Assembly (NCBI RefSeq): GCF_916700565.1
Contig: NZ_CAKAKO010000001.1
Coordinates: 1,096,826-1,160,825, forward strand
Source: Xenophilus sp. Marseille-Q4582
GTDB lineage: Bacteria; Pseudomonadota; Gammaproteobacteria; Burkholderiales; Burkholderiaceae_C
Reading direction: 5' to 3'
Length of the DNA stretch: 64,000 nucleotides
Numbering within the stretch: the stretch's first letter is position 1; each line of letters starts with the position of its first letter. The position numbers were made by a program, and so were the translations under genes. Shown here one piece after another: positions 31,213-39,472 of this stretch. The notes below the pieces were generated by a model, which searched no databases, was not told the origin of the DNA, and worked only from the letters and a program-made list of their open reading frames with translations.

Positions 31213-31228
31213 GTTCAGGCTGCATTCA
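31213..31228 (+). promoter_or_regulatory. Direct-repeat operator before the PAP2 gene/response regulator
   Basis: GTTCAGGCTGCATTCA: two TTCA units exactly 11 bp apart, the pitch used by OmpR-type regulators. It lies in the divergent region, 64 bp before the PAP2 start. Nine leading bases are identical to the copy at 32021-32036. Confidence 0.55.
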
Positions 31229-31291
31229 TGCCGGGCTGGCAGGCTGCGCCGCCGGGCTCTATTCCTCTCTTTTTTGTCGATCCGCGCGCGC

Positions 31292-32002
31292 ATGCAGGCC
31301 ACCCGACCTTCCTCCCTCAAGTCCGCCATGGCCATCAGCCTGCTGGCACTGGCCGCCTTGCTGCTGTGGGACGCCAGCGGCGCCGACGCGGCCCTGGCGC
31401 GCCTGGCCGGCACGCCCGCGGGATTCCCCTGGCGCAGCGCGCCGGTGCTGGCCGTGTGGATGCACGACGGTGGCAAGGCCCTCGGCTGGGCGCTGGTGGC
31501 GGCCCTGCTGCTGGCCGTGCGCTGGCCCGTGGGCGCGCTGCGCCGCCTGCCGCGCGCGCAGCGCTGGCAGCTGGCGCTCGGGCCGGTGCTGGCGGTCGCC
31601 GCCGTCACGCTGCTCAAGCAGCACAGCCAGACCAGTTGCCCCTGGGATCTGCAGGCCTTCGGCGGCAGCGCCGCCTGGGTGTCGCACTGGCAGTGGGGCG
31701 TGGGCGACGGGGGACCGGGCCACTGCTTCCCCGCCGGGCATGCTTCGACGGCCTTCTGTTTCCTGGGCGGCTGGTTCGTGCTGCGCGACGCGGCGCCGCG
31801 CGCCGCCTGGGCCTGGCTGGGCGCGGCGGCCGCTGCCGGGCTGGTGCTGGGCCTGGGCCAGCAATGGCGCGGCGCGCATTTCATGAGCCACACCCTGTGG
31901 TCGGCCTGGATCTGCTGGATGGTCGGGCTGGGGCTGGAGGGGCTGGCGCGCGCGTCCCGGGGCCGGCGCGCGTGCCGCGCAGCCGTCCCCTCGCGAAGCT
32001 GA
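31292..32002 (+). CDS. PAP2-family phosphatase (lipid phosphatase)
   Basis: A 236-residue inner-membrane protein with five or six helices. PAP2 motifs: C1 K-Q-H-S-Q-T-S-C-P, C2 PAGHAS (PSGH variant), C3 RGAHFMSH. The arginine of the canonical KxxxxxxRP is a cysteine here; this K-x6-CPWD form appears to be a subgroup character rather than a defect. Such enzymes remove phosphate from lipid A or undecaprenyl pyrophosphate on the periplasmic side. ATG at 31292 is used; an ATG at 31328 would also leave the first helix. It is followed by eptA after 57 bp. Confidence 0.88.
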   Translation: MQATRPSSLKSAMAISLLALAALLLWDASGADAALARLAGTPAGFPWRSAPVLAVWMHDGGKALGWALVAALLLAVRWPVGALRRLPRAQRWQLALGPVLAVAAVTLLKQHSQTSCPWDLQAFGGSAAWVSHWQWGVGDGGPGHCFPAGHASTAFCFLGGWFVLRDAAPRAAWAWLGAAAAAGLVLGLGQQWRGAHFMSHTLWSAWICWMVGLGLEGLARASRGRRACRAAVPSRS

Positions 32003-32020
32003 ACGCAAGCTGAGCGGGCG

Positions 32021-32036
32021 GTTCAGGCTCGCTTCA
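32021..32036 (+). promoter_or_regulatory. Direct-repeat operator before eptA
   Basis: GTTCAGGCTCGCTTCA, two TTCA units 11 bp apart, 24 bp before the eptA ATG. Just upstream, CTGAACGCAAGCTGAG (31999-32014) carries the same CTGA/TTCAG unit twice at an 11-bp pitch on the opposite strand. Confidence 0.55.
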
Positions 32037-32059
32037 CCGCCCCGGCCGATGCTGCCGGC

Positions 32060-33814
32060 ATGCACACATCCCGCACCGCCTTCCACCCGGCCGCTGAAGC
32101 GGCGCCTGCCATGCGCGCCTCCCACCGGCCCTGGCTGCCCCTGCTGCGCGCGCGTTCGGCGGGCGCCATCGCCGTCGGGCTGGCGCTGTACCTCACGCTG
32201 GCCGCCAATGTGGCGCTGTGGCAGGCGTTGGCCGAAGGCGGGCGCGCGCCCAGCGTGTACCTGCCGCGCATGCTCGGCATGGGCGCCTGGCTGTTCTTCG
32301 GCCTGATCGCGCTGCTGTCCTTCTTCGCCTGGCCGCGCGTCATCAAGCCGGCCGGCCTGGTTCTGGTGCTGCTGGCGGGCGGGGTGCAGCACTACATGCT
32401 GGGCTATCACATGGTCATGGACCCGTCGATGGCCGCCAACGTGCTGCAGACCGACATGCACGAGACGCGCGACCTGCTGGGCTGGACCCTGCTGCGCGAC
32501 GTGGGCCTGCTGCTGCTGCCGGCCGCGCTGTGGCTGTGGCGGCAGCCGGTGCGCGCGCAGTCGGCGGCGCGCCGCCTGGGCGGCAACGCCCTGCTGCTGG
32601 TCGGCGCGCTGGCATTGGCGGTGGCGGGGTCGCTGCTGTTCGCGCGCCAGCTGGCGCCGCTGATGCGCAACGAGCCGCAGCTGCGCTACATGATGAACCC
32701 GCTCGCCAGCCTCTATTCCACCGGCATGGCCGCGCTGCGCCCGCACCTGCAGCGCAGCACGCAGCGCGTGGCCATCAGCGGCGACGCGCACCTGCTGGCA
32801 CCGGCCGGCGGCGCCGGCCGGCCGCCGCTGCTGGTGCTGGTCGTCGGCGAGACGGCGCGCGCCGACCATTTCGCGCTCAACGGCTATGCGCGCGACACCA
32901 CGACCGAGCTGGCCCGCCTGGGCGTGATGAGCTGGCCGCACGCCACCTCCTGCGGCACCAGCACGCTCGCTTCGGTGCCGTGCATGTTCTCGCACCTGGG
33001 CCGCACGGCCTTCGAGGCCCGCGGCAGCGAGTACGAGAACCTGCTGGACGTGCTGCAGGCGGCCGGGCTGGCCGTGCTGTGGGTCGACAACCAGGCCGGC
33101 TGCAAGGGCGTGTGCGCGCGCGTGCCCACGGCCGCCGCCAACGACGCCGCCCAGCAGGGGCGCTACCCGGCGCTGTGCCGGGACGGCGAATGCCTGGACG
33201 AGGTGATGCTCGAAGGCCTGGACGCGCGCGTGGCCGCGCTGCCGCCGGAGCGCAGGGCGCGCGGCGTGGTGCTGGTGATGCACCAGATGGGCAGCCACGG
33301 CCCGGCCTATGCCCGGCGATCGAGCGCCGCGCTCAAGCGCTTCGGCCCCGAATGCACGCGCACCACGCTGTCGGACTGCAGCCACGCCGAACTGGTCAAC
33401 GCCTACGACAACAGCATCGCCTACACCGACCATTTCCTAGGCCGCACGATCGGCTGGCTGCAGCAGCAGGCCGCGCGTTTCGACACCGGCCTGCTCTACA
33501 TGAGCGACCATGGCGAATCGCTGGGCGAGTACGGCCTGTACCTGCATGGCATGCCCTACGCGCTGGCGCCCGAGGTGCAGAAGCACGTGCCGCTCGTGGC
33601 CTGGCTCGGCGGCGGCCTGGGCCGCCATGCCGGCATCGACGAGGGCTGCGCGCGCGCGGGCACGCAGGCCGCCGTCTCGCACGACAACCTGTATCCGACG
33701 GTGCTGGGCCTGATGGGCGTGGGCTCGTCCACCTACCAGCGCACGCTGGACCTGTTCGCGCCTTGCCGGCGCAGCGGCACGGCCGTGGCGCAGGCGCCCG
33801 CGGCGGCGCCCTGA
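32060..33814 (+). CDS. eptA: Lipid A phosphoethanolamine transferase (EptA/MCR family)
   Basis: A 584-residue inner-membrane enzyme that adds phosphoethanolamine to lipid A phosphate, lowering binding of polymyxin. Five helices in residues 1-200 precede the periplasmic alkaline-phosphatase-fold domain. Metal ligand E264 (VVGETARADHF), catalytic T300 (SCGTSTLASVPCMF), and MSDHGESLGEYGLYLHG supply the zinc site. Disulfide cysteines (SCGT, VPCMF, AGCKGVC, LCRDGEC, ECTRTTLSDC) match the EptA pattern. ATG at 32060; an ATG at 32111 would drop 17 residues. Chromosomal eptA genes of this kind are widespread and need not confer clinical resistance. Confidence 0.95.
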   Translation: MHTSRTAFHPAAEAAPAMRASHRPWLPLLRARSAGAIAVGLALYLTLAANVALWQALAEGGRAPSVYLPRMLGMGAWLFFGLIALLSFFAWPRVIKPAGLVLVLLAGGVQHYMLGYHMVMDPSMAANVLQTDMHETRDLLGWTLLRDVGLLLLPAALWLWRQPVRAQSAARRLGGNALLLVGALALAVAGSLLFARQLAPLMRNEPQLRYMMNPLASLYSTGMAALRPHLQRSTQRVAISGDAHLLAPAGGAGRPPLLVLVVGETARADHFALNGYARDTTTELARLGVMSWPHATSCGTSTLASVPCMFSHLGRTAFEARGSEYENLLDVLQAAGLAVLWVDNQAGCKGVCARVPTAAANDAAQQGRYPALCRDGECLDEVMLEGLDARVAALPPERRARGVVLVMHQMGSHGPAYARRSSAALKRFGPECTRTTLSDCSHAELVNAYDNSIAYTDHFLGRTIGWLQQQAARFDTGLLYMSDHGESLGEYGLYLHGMPYALAPEVQKHVPLVAWLGGGLGRHAGIDEGCARAGTQAAVSHDNLYPTVLGLMGVGSSTYQRTLDLFAPCRRSGTAVAQAPAAAP

Positions 33815-33839
33815 AGCGCCGCCACCGCGCGCCGCGCGC

Positions 33840-34430
33840 TCACTTCTTCTCGCGCGGCACGCGGCCCATCAGGTAGAACTCGGGATTGGGCAGCATGCCC
33901 GCGAAGCTGGCCATGCGGTTGGACAGGCCGAAGAAGGCCGTGATGGCGGCGATGTCCCAGATGTCCTCGTCGTCGAAGCCATGGGCATGCAGCGGCGCGA
34001 AGTCGGCATCGCCGAGCTCGTGCGACTGGTTGCAGACCTTCATCGCGAACTCGAGCATGGCGCGCTGGCGCGGCGGGATGTCGGCCTTGCGCCAGTTGAC
34101 GGCCACCTGGTCGGCCACCAGCGGCTTTTTCTCGTAGATGCGCAGCAGCGCGCCGTGCGCCACCACGCAGTACAGGCACTGGTTGGCCGCGCTGGTCGCG
34201 GTGACGATCATCTCGCGGTCGCCCTTGGTCAGCGAGCTGCTGCGGCCCACGCTTTCCGGGTCCATCAGCGCATCGTGGTAGGCGAAGAAGGCCCGCCATT
34301 CCGCCGGCCGGCGCGCGAAGGCCAGGAAGACGTTGGGCACGAAACCGGCTTTCTCCTGCACTTCGAGCACCTTGGCGCGGATGTCGTCGGGCAGGTCGGC
34401 CAGCGTGGGGGCAGGGTAGCGAGGGCTCAT
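33840..34430 (-). CDS. Peroxidase-related enzyme (AhpD-like carboxymuconolactone decarboxylase fold)
   Basis: A 196-residue all-helical cytoplasmic protein of the alkylhydroperoxidase D superfamily. The active-site block NQCLYCVVAHG has redox cysteines C85 and C88 and H92; the upstream LTKGDREMIVTATSAAN and the later AMLEFAMKVCNQSHEL belong to the same family (uncharacterised peroxidase-related). Probably reduces organic peroxides or acts as a disulfide reductase. It starts at the ATG at 34430 and is convergent with eptA, so it is not in that operon. Confidence 0.9.
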   Translation of the reverse strand: MSPRYPAPTLADLPDDIRAKVLEVQEKAGFVPNVFLAFARRPAEWRAFFAYHDALMDPESVGRSSSLTKGDREMIVTATSAANQCLYCVVAHGALLRIYEKKPLVADQVAVNWRKADIPPRQRAMLEFAMKVCNQSHELGDADFAPLHAHGFDDEDIWDIAAITAFFGLSNRMASFAGMLPNPEFYLMGRVPREKK

Positions 34431-34538
34431 GGCGGGTGTGTCTCCAGGTGTGAGCAGCCATGATAGGCAGAGCCGGCTGACAGCGGTGTCGCCCTTGGCT
34501 GACAGGCGGCGCGCGCGGCCCCAGGCAAGCTGCCGCCC

Positions 34539-34922
34539 ATGTTTGCGATACCGGACAGGATCCGGCTTGGGTGGCGGTCAGGCTTGTACGCCCTGTGTGC
34601 CGTGTGGGCCCTGATGGGCGGCGCGGCGGCCCGCGCCGAAGACCCGAAGCTGCCGTTGTCCCATGACGAGGACGCCGGTCGCACGATCTACATCCAGCCG
34701 CGCCTGTCGCCCACCGAGGATTCGATGCACAGCCACGGCGCCACCGTCGGCGTGCAGAACAAGGACGGGCGCGGCGCTTACATCGGCACCGACACCTCGA
34801 CCGAGCGGCCCAAGTACTCCGTGGGCGGCGAAAGCGGGGGCGACCTCTCCTTCTCCGCAGGCGTCGAGTCGGACGGCAAGGACAACCACGGCGTGAAGGC
34901 CGGCGTGAAGATCCGCTACTGA
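34539..34922 (+). CDS. Secreted hypothetical protein
   Basis: A 127-residue protein with a signal peptide ending near GGAAARA. The mature part is polar, Gly/Asp/Ser-rich with short beta-prone repeats (GATVGVQNKDGRGAYIGTD, SVGGESGGDLSFSAGVESDGKDN in pieces), ending KAGVKIRY; the terminal aromatic and alternating strands could indicate a small outer-membrane or surface beta protein. No family is recognised. It is monocistronic and convergent with eutC. Confidence 0.65.
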   Translation: MFAIPDRIRLGWRSGLYALCAVWALMGGAAARAEDPKLPLSHDEDAGRTIYIQPRLSPTEDSMHSHGATVGVQNKDGRGAYIGTDTSTERPKYSVGGESGGDLSFSAGVESDGKDNHGVKAGVKIRY

Positions 34923-34956
34923 GGCAGCCGCGCCGGTCGTTCGCAGCCCCTTCGCG

Positions 34957-35769
34957 TCACGATCCGGGCGATGGCGGCAGGTCTGGCGCAAGGGTTGCAG
35001 GCGGCTCGTGCGGCAGCACGGCCAGATCGCTCTCGTCCTTGAGTTCCACGCCACTCAGCCCCCGGCGCAGCGACTCGCGCACCAGCCAGGCCAGCTTGAA
35101 CGCCGCCGCCGCGTACGACAGACCTTGCGGCCGCACGTTGGAGATGCAGTTGCGCTGGGCATCGTGGCGGCCGCGTCGCGGGCCATGCGTGAGGTAGATG
35201 CCCAGGCTGTCGGGCGAAGACAGGCCCGGGCGTTCGCCGATCAGGATGGCGGCCAGGCGTGCGCCGAGCGCTTCGCCGATCTCGTCGGCCAGCGCCACGC
35301 GCGCCTGCATGGCGATGACCACGGGCGCCAGCCGCAGCCCGGCCGGCAGCAGCGGGCGCAGGGCCGCGAGCAGCGGCACGGCATGGCGGGCCACGGCCAG
35401 CGAGGACAGGCCGTCGCCGATGACCAGGCACAGATCGCAGCCCGCGCCGGCTTCGGCGCGCAGGCGCTGCGCGTCGCCGGCATCGAGCGTGCGGCCCAGG
35501 TCGGGCCGGCGCAGGTAGGTGGCGCGGTCGCCGGCGCCGCTGCGCACCGTGCGGCTCTGCCAGCCCTCGGACTGCAGCGCTTGGGCGAGCGCTTCGGTGT
35601 CGAGCGCGGCATGGATGGCATCGCGCGCCATCGCATGGGCCCAGCCGAAGCGCAGCGTCTCGTCCGTCGGCAGGCCCTGGCCGGCGCGGCCCAGCGCCAG
35701 GCGCGCGGGCGTGGCGGCGCGCCAGTCCTGCCAGAAGTCCTCGGTCACGCCGGTCGATGCTGTGCTCAC
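34957..35769 (-). CDS. eutC: Ethanolamine ammonia-lyase small subunit
   Basis: A 270-residue subunit of the adenosylcobalamin-dependent enzyme that converts ethanolamine to acetaldehyde and ammonia. EutC markers: TPARLALGRAG near the N-terminus, FGWAHAMARDAIHAALD, DLCLVIGDGLSSLAV, IGERPGLSSPDSLGIYLTHGPR and RNCISNVRPQGL, which build part of the cobalamin pocket. The GTG at 35769 is the start because GGAGGG precedes it at proper spacing. It follows eutB by 73 bp. Provides carbon and nitrogen from phospholipid-derived ethanolamine. Confidence 0.96.
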   Translation of the reverse strand: MSTASTGVTEDFWQDWRAATPARLALGRAGQGLPTDETLRFGWAHAMARDAIHAALDTEALAQALQSEGWQSRTVRSGAGDRATYLRRPDLGRTLDAGDAQRLRAEAGAGCDLCLVIGDGLSSLAVARHAVPLLAALRPLLPAGLRLAPVVIAMQARVALADEIGEALGARLAAILIGERPGLSSPDSLGIYLTHGPRRGRHDAQRNCISNVRPQGLSYAAAAFKLAWLVRESLRRGLSGVELKDESDLAVLPHEPPATLAPDLPPSPGS

Positions 35770-35842
35770 GGGCTTTCCCTCCGGCCTGCGGTCCGCATCG
35801 CCCCGCCGCGGCGCTCCGGCTGGCCATCGTGCCGGGCGGCGC

Positions 35843-37243
35843 TCATGCCTGCGCCTCCAGCGCAGTGAGCCCGTCCAGGCCCGGCAGCAAGCCGGGCGCG
35901 GACTGCGGCAGCAGCCGGCCATCGCCATCGACCAGGCGCATGCGCGCGAGCCAGGCCTCGAACTCGGGCGCGCGCTTCAGGCCCAGGGTCTCGCGCACGA
36001 ACAGCGCGTCGTGGAAGGAGGTGCTCTGGTAGTTCAGCATCACGTCGTCCGCGCCCGGCACGCCGATCACGAAGTTCACGCCGGCGGCGGCCAGCAGCAC
36101 GAGCAGCGTGTCCATGTCGTCCTGGTCGGCCTCGGCATGGTTGGTGTAGCAGACGTCCACGCCCAGCGGCAGGCCCAGCAGCTTGCCGCAGAAGTGATCC
36201 TCCAGGCCGGCGCGGATGATCTGCTTGCCGTCGTAGAGGTACTCCGGGCCGATGAAGCCGACCACGGTGTTGACCAGCAGCGGCCGGTAGCGCCGCGCCA
36301 GCGCATAGGCGCGCGCCTCGCAGGTCTGCTGGTCCACGCCGTGGTGGGCACCGGCAGACAGTGCGCTGCCCTGGCCGGTCTCGAAGTACATGACGTTGTC
36401 GCCCAGCGTGCCGCGCCCGAGCGCGCGCGCGGCGGCGCAGGCCTCATCCAGCAGTTCGGGCGTGACACCGAAGGACAGGTTGGCCTTTTCGGTGCCGGCG
36501 ATGGACTGGAACACCAGGTCCACCGGCGCGCCGGCTTCCATGAGCCGCAGCGTGTGGGTCACGTGCGTGAGCACGCAGCTTTGCGTCGGGATCTGGAAGC
36601 GCGTGATGACCTCGTCGAGCAGCTCCTGCAGCCGCCTCAGCACAGGCAGGCTGTCGGAGGCCGGGTTCAGGCCGATCACGGCGTCGCCCGCGCCGTAGAG
36701 CAGGCCGTCGAGCGTCGAGGCCGCGACGCCGCGCGGGTCGTCCGTCGGGTGGTTGGGCTGCAGCCGCACGGCCATTCGCCCGGGCAGGCCGAGGGTGTTG
36801 CGAAAGCGCGTGACCACGCGGCACTTGCGCGCCACGGCGATCAGGTCCTGGTTGCGCATGAGTTTGGAGACCGCCGCCACCATCTCGGGCGTGAGGCCGG
36901 GCGCCAGCGCGGACAGGGTGTCGCCGTCGGCGGCGTCGGACAGCAGCCAGTTGCGGAATTCGCCCACCGTCAGCGCCGCGACCGGCGCGAAGGCGGCAGC
37001 ATCGTGGGTGTCGATGATCAGGCGCGTGATGTTGTCGGCTTCGTATGGGACCAGCGCCTCGTTCAGGAACTGCGTGAGCGGCGTGTCGGCCAGCACGTGG
37101 CGCGCCGCCATGCGCTGCCGGGCCGTGGCCGCGCCAATGCCGGCCAGTTCGTCGCCCGAGCGCGCCGGGCTGGCGCAGGCCAGGAGCTGGCGCAGGTCGT
37201 CGAAGGCGAAGACCTCGTGGGCGAGGGTGGTGCGGTAGCGCAT
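35843..37243 (-). CDS. eutB: Ethanolamine ammonia-lyase large subunit
   Basis: A 466-residue TIM-barrel catalytic subunit (E. coli EutB is 453). Conserved blocks: DNITRLIIDTHD, MRNQDLI, LQPNHPTDDPRGVAAS, GDAVIGLNPASDS, THVTHTLRLMEAGAPVDLVFQSIAGTEKAN (in parts), YFETGQGSALSAGAHHGVDQQT and CYTNHAEADQDDMD. These include substrate-binding Glu/Gln/Asp positions of EutB. Start ATG at 37243 (MRYRTTLAHEVF). Upstream 160 bp hold its promoter and that of the divergent FKBP gene. No eutA reactivase, permease or microcompartment gene is in the window. Confidence 0.97.
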   Translation of the reverse strand: MRYRTTLAHEVFAFDDLRQLLACASPARSGDELAGIGAATARQRMAARHVLADTPLTQFLNEALVPYEADNITRLIIDTHDAAAFAPVAALTVGEFRNWLLSDAADGDTLSALAPGLTPEMVAAVSKLMRNQDLIAVARKCRVVTRFRNTLGLPGRMAVRLQPNHPTDDPRGVAASTLDGLLYGAGDAVIGLNPASDSLPVLRRLQELLDEVITRFQIPTQSCVLTHVTHTLRLMEAGAPVDLVFQSIAGTEKANLSFGVTPELLDEACAAARALGRGTLGDNVMYFETGQGSALSAGAHHGVDQQTCEARAYALARRYRPLLVNTVVGFIGPEYLYDGKQIIRAGLEDHFCGKLLGLPLGVDVCYTNHAEADQDDMDTLLVLLAAAGVNFVIGVPGADDVMLNYQSTSFHDALFVRETLGLKRAPEFEAWLARMRLVDGDGRLLPQSAPGLLPGLDGLTALEAQA

Positions 37244-37403
37244 GGTGAGGGGCAGGGCGGCGACCGTTCGGGGGCCCAGCTTAGCGTGTGGCGGCCCGGC
37301 GCGCGCGTCGGCGCGCGTGCGCCATCGCATGTAGGCGGCCCTGCGCACCGCGGCCATGGGCCGTGCCCATAATGCGCAGCTTTCACTGTTACGGAACAAG
37401 CTC

Positions 37404-37826
37404 ATGCCTTTCGTCTCTCGTTGCACGGCGGCCCTGGCGGGCGCGCTGTGGTTCGCCGGCCTGGCCCATGCCCAGGGCGCCGCCCCCGTCACGCTGCCCA
37501 GCGGGCTGGTCTACCAGAGCCTCAAGGAGGGCACGGGGGCCAGCCCCTCGGCCACCGACACCGTGCGCGTGCACTACCGCGGCACCTTCCCCGACAGTGG
37601 CAAGGAGTTCGACAGCTCCTATTCGCGCAACGAGCCCACCGAGTTCCCGCTGAACCGTGTGATCCCCTGCTGGACCGAGGGCGTGCAGAAGATGAAGGTG
37701 GGCGGCAAGGCCAGGCTGGTGTGCCCGCCGGGCATCGCCTACGGCGCGCGCGGCGCGGGCGGCGTGATTCCGCCCAACGCCACGCTGAACTTCGAGATCG
37801 AACTGCTGGCCGTCAAGGGCCGCTGA
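37404..37826 (+). CDS. FKBP-type peptidyl-prolyl isomerase, exported
   Basis: A 140-residue periplasmic prolyl isomerase: signal peptide ending GLAHA, then a single FKBP domain. Recognisable elements are TVRVHYRGTFPDSGKEFDSS, PTEFPLNRVIPCWTEGVQKMKVGGKARLVCP (in parts), IAYGARGAGGVIPPNATLNFEIELL, i.e. the YGxRGxGxIPPN hairpin lining the active site. Helps fold exported proteins. ATG at 37404 (MPFVSRC). Divergent from eutB but functionally unrelated. Confidence 0.95.
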   Translation: MPFVSRCTAALAGALWFAGLAHAQGAAPVTLPSGLVYQSLKEGTGASPSATDTVRVHYRGTFPDSGKEFDSSYSRNEPTEFPLNRVIPCWTEGVQKMKVGGKARLVCPPGIAYGARGAGGVIPPNATLNFEIELLAVKGR

Positions 37827-38003
37827 TCGCGCGGCCTGCCCGCAGCCCTGGCAGGTGCGGCGTGGCTGCGGTGAAGCCGGTGCGCGTGGTGCGCTCCTGG
37901 ATGGGGCCGGTCCGTCGTGGCGCCCGGCCGTGTCCAGGCGCCGGGCCGGGGTCCAGAAACCTGAGCGCTGACGCGCCCGGGCCGTGCGCGCCACAATGGC
38001 CCG

Positions 38004-38951
38004 ATGACCACGAACGCCCCCGCGACCTCCGCCCTCGAAGTCCTGCCCCGCGACCTGTCGGCCTACCGGCAGGGCAATGTGGGCGTGGACTATGTGCACC
38101 GCTTCGAATCGGGCCGGCCCGGCCCGCACGTGCTGATCAACGCGCTCACGCATGGCAACGAGATCTGCGGCATGGCGGCGGCCACGCACCTGCTCGACAC
38201 GGGCGTGCGGCCGCAGATCGGCACGCTCACGGTGAGCTTCGCCAACGTGGCGGCCTACGAGAGCTTCGACATCGAGAAGCCCTTCGAGAGCCGGCAGCTG
38301 GTGCACAACATGAACCGCATCTGGTCCGCCGAATGGCTGGACGGCAGCGAGCAGAGTCCTGAGCTGGCGCGTGCCCGGGCCATGCGCGCCGTGGTCGACG
38401 CGGCCGACCACATCCTCGACATCCATTCCACCAGCCAGGACGTGGTGCCCTTCTGGGTCTATCCGGCCTATGCGCGCAACGGCGCCGTGGCGCAGGCCCT
38501 GGGCCTGCCGCCGGTGCACCTGGTCATGCCGCAGGGCCTGGGCTCGGGCACGCCGCTGATCCAGTACGGCCGCCACGGCAGCGACGGGCCGGGGCCCGGC
38601 GTGGCGCTGGTGGTGGAATGCGGCCAGCATTTCCGCCGATCGGCCTCGGACCTGGCCATTGCCGTGACGCTGGACTTCCTGGCCCATTTCGGCCTCGTCG
38701 CGCCGCGTGCCGACCGGGCCCCCGTGCAGCCGCAGCGGCGCTTCGAACTGCTGCAGACGCACCTGGTCCACACGAAGGAGTTCCGTTTCGAGCGCCCGCT
38801 GGTGGGCTTCGAGACCTTCGCCAAGGACGAACTGATCGCCACCGACGGCGAGCGCCGCATCGTTGCGCCCTGCGACGACTGCACCATCTTCATGCCCACG
38901 CGCGAACCCATCGTGGGGCGGGAGGCGGTGTACCTCACACGGCCGCTTTGA
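38004..38951 (+). CDS. Succinylglutamate desuccinylase/aspartoacylase-family hydrolase
   Basis: A 315-residue zinc hydrolase. ALTHGNEICG gives zinc ligands H50 and E53, ILDIHST supplies H141, and VVECGQH contributes the catalytic glutamate; NRIW corresponds to the substrate-binding arginine region (NxxR...). These enzymes cleave N-acyl amino acids such as N-acetylaspartate or N-succinylglutamate. No arginine-catabolism (ast) genes surround it, so the substrate is open. ATG at 38004; 177 bp from the FKBP gene. Confidence 0.9.
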   Translation: MTTNAPATSALEVLPRDLSAYRQGNVGVDYVHRFESGRPGPHVLINALTHGNEICGMAAATHLLDTGVRPQIGTLTVSFANVAAYESFDIEKPFESRQLVHNMNRIWSAEWLDGSEQSPELARARAMRAVVDAADHILDIHSTSQDVVPFWVYPAYARNGAVAQALGLPPVHLVMPQGLGSGTPLIQYGRHGSDGPGPGVALVVECGQHFRRSASDLAIAVTLDFLAHFGLVAPRADRAPVQPQRRFELLQTHLVHTKEFRFERPLVGFETFAKDELIATDGERRIVAPCDDCTIFMPTREPIVGREAVYLTRPL

Positions 38952-39027
38952 GCGCGTGAAGCCGGGCGGGCTGCGCGGGGTCCGGCCCGGGCGGCGCCGG
39001 TACCGCTGCGTGCCCGGTCGCGGCGCG

Positions 39028-39091
39028 AGGCAGCAACCGAGGCTGCCTGGACAAAAGGTCCCAGGGCAATCCGTCCAATTTCCTTGGGACC
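39028..39091. other. Two consecutive perfect hairpins in an intergenic region
   Basis: AGGCAGC/GCTGCCT (39028-39034 and 39042-39048, 7-nt loop) is followed nine bases later by GGTCCCA/TGGGACC (39057-39063 and 39085-39091, 21-nt loop; nearly 10 bp if one mismatch is allowed). They lie between the aspartoacylase-like gene and a 44-residue ORF. They could be a terminator without T-run or a structured 5' leader. Confidence 0.45.
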
Positions 39092-39233
39092 GCCGGCGGC
39101 GTCCAATCGGCCCGGGCACTGCAGATGGGGCCGCCTCGCTGCGAATCCGCCATGGCGGTCGCTGCCGAAGCAGCAGGTTCCGCCCGGCCGCCCTGAAGAT
39201 CGGCCCCGTCAACCGCTGGAAAGTTCTCAGAAG

Positions 39234-39368
39234 ATGGATTGGGTTCCTGTCGTCCTCATGACGTTCAAAGTGCTCGTGTTCGGCACGTGCATGTTCTTTG
39301 CCATCAAGTGGCACCACGACCAAGGAAAGAAGGAGCGGGCCAGAAAGAAGGACCCCGGCAAACCGTAA
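39234..39368 (+). CDS. Small single-helix membrane protein
   Basis: A 44-residue ORF: MDWVPVVLMTFKVLVFGTCMFFAIKW in two blocks forms one membrane helix, followed by a strongly basic/polar tail (HHDQGKKERARKKDPGKP), which should face the cytoplasm. AGAAG precedes the ATG. The gene ends just before a minus-strand terminator. Small proteins of this kind are found in Comamonadaceae; function unknown. Confidence 0.65.
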   Translation: MDWVPVVLMTFKVLVFGTCMFFAIKWHHDQGKKERARKKDPGKP

Positions 39369-39404
39369 GCGCCCCGCCCGGCCCTGCACCGGCGTGCAGG
39401 CAAG

Positions 39405-39427
39405 AAAAAGCGCCCCGGAGGGCGCTT
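39405..39427 (-). terminator. Rho-independent terminator of the aminotransferase gene
   Basis: On the minus strand AAGCGCCC and GGGCGCTT form an 8-bp perfect stem with a 4-nt loop, followed by TTTTTC. It lies about 45 bp after the aminotransferase stop. Confidence 0.85.
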
Positions 39428-39472
39428 GATCCTCTGGCGATCATCTGCCGCCTGGCGCTGACTCGCTCAGGC

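Noticed and set aside
31259..33433. 724-codon open frame on the minus strand
   Set aside because: Antisense to the PAP2 and eptA genes, which carry conserved active sites; no recognisable protein.
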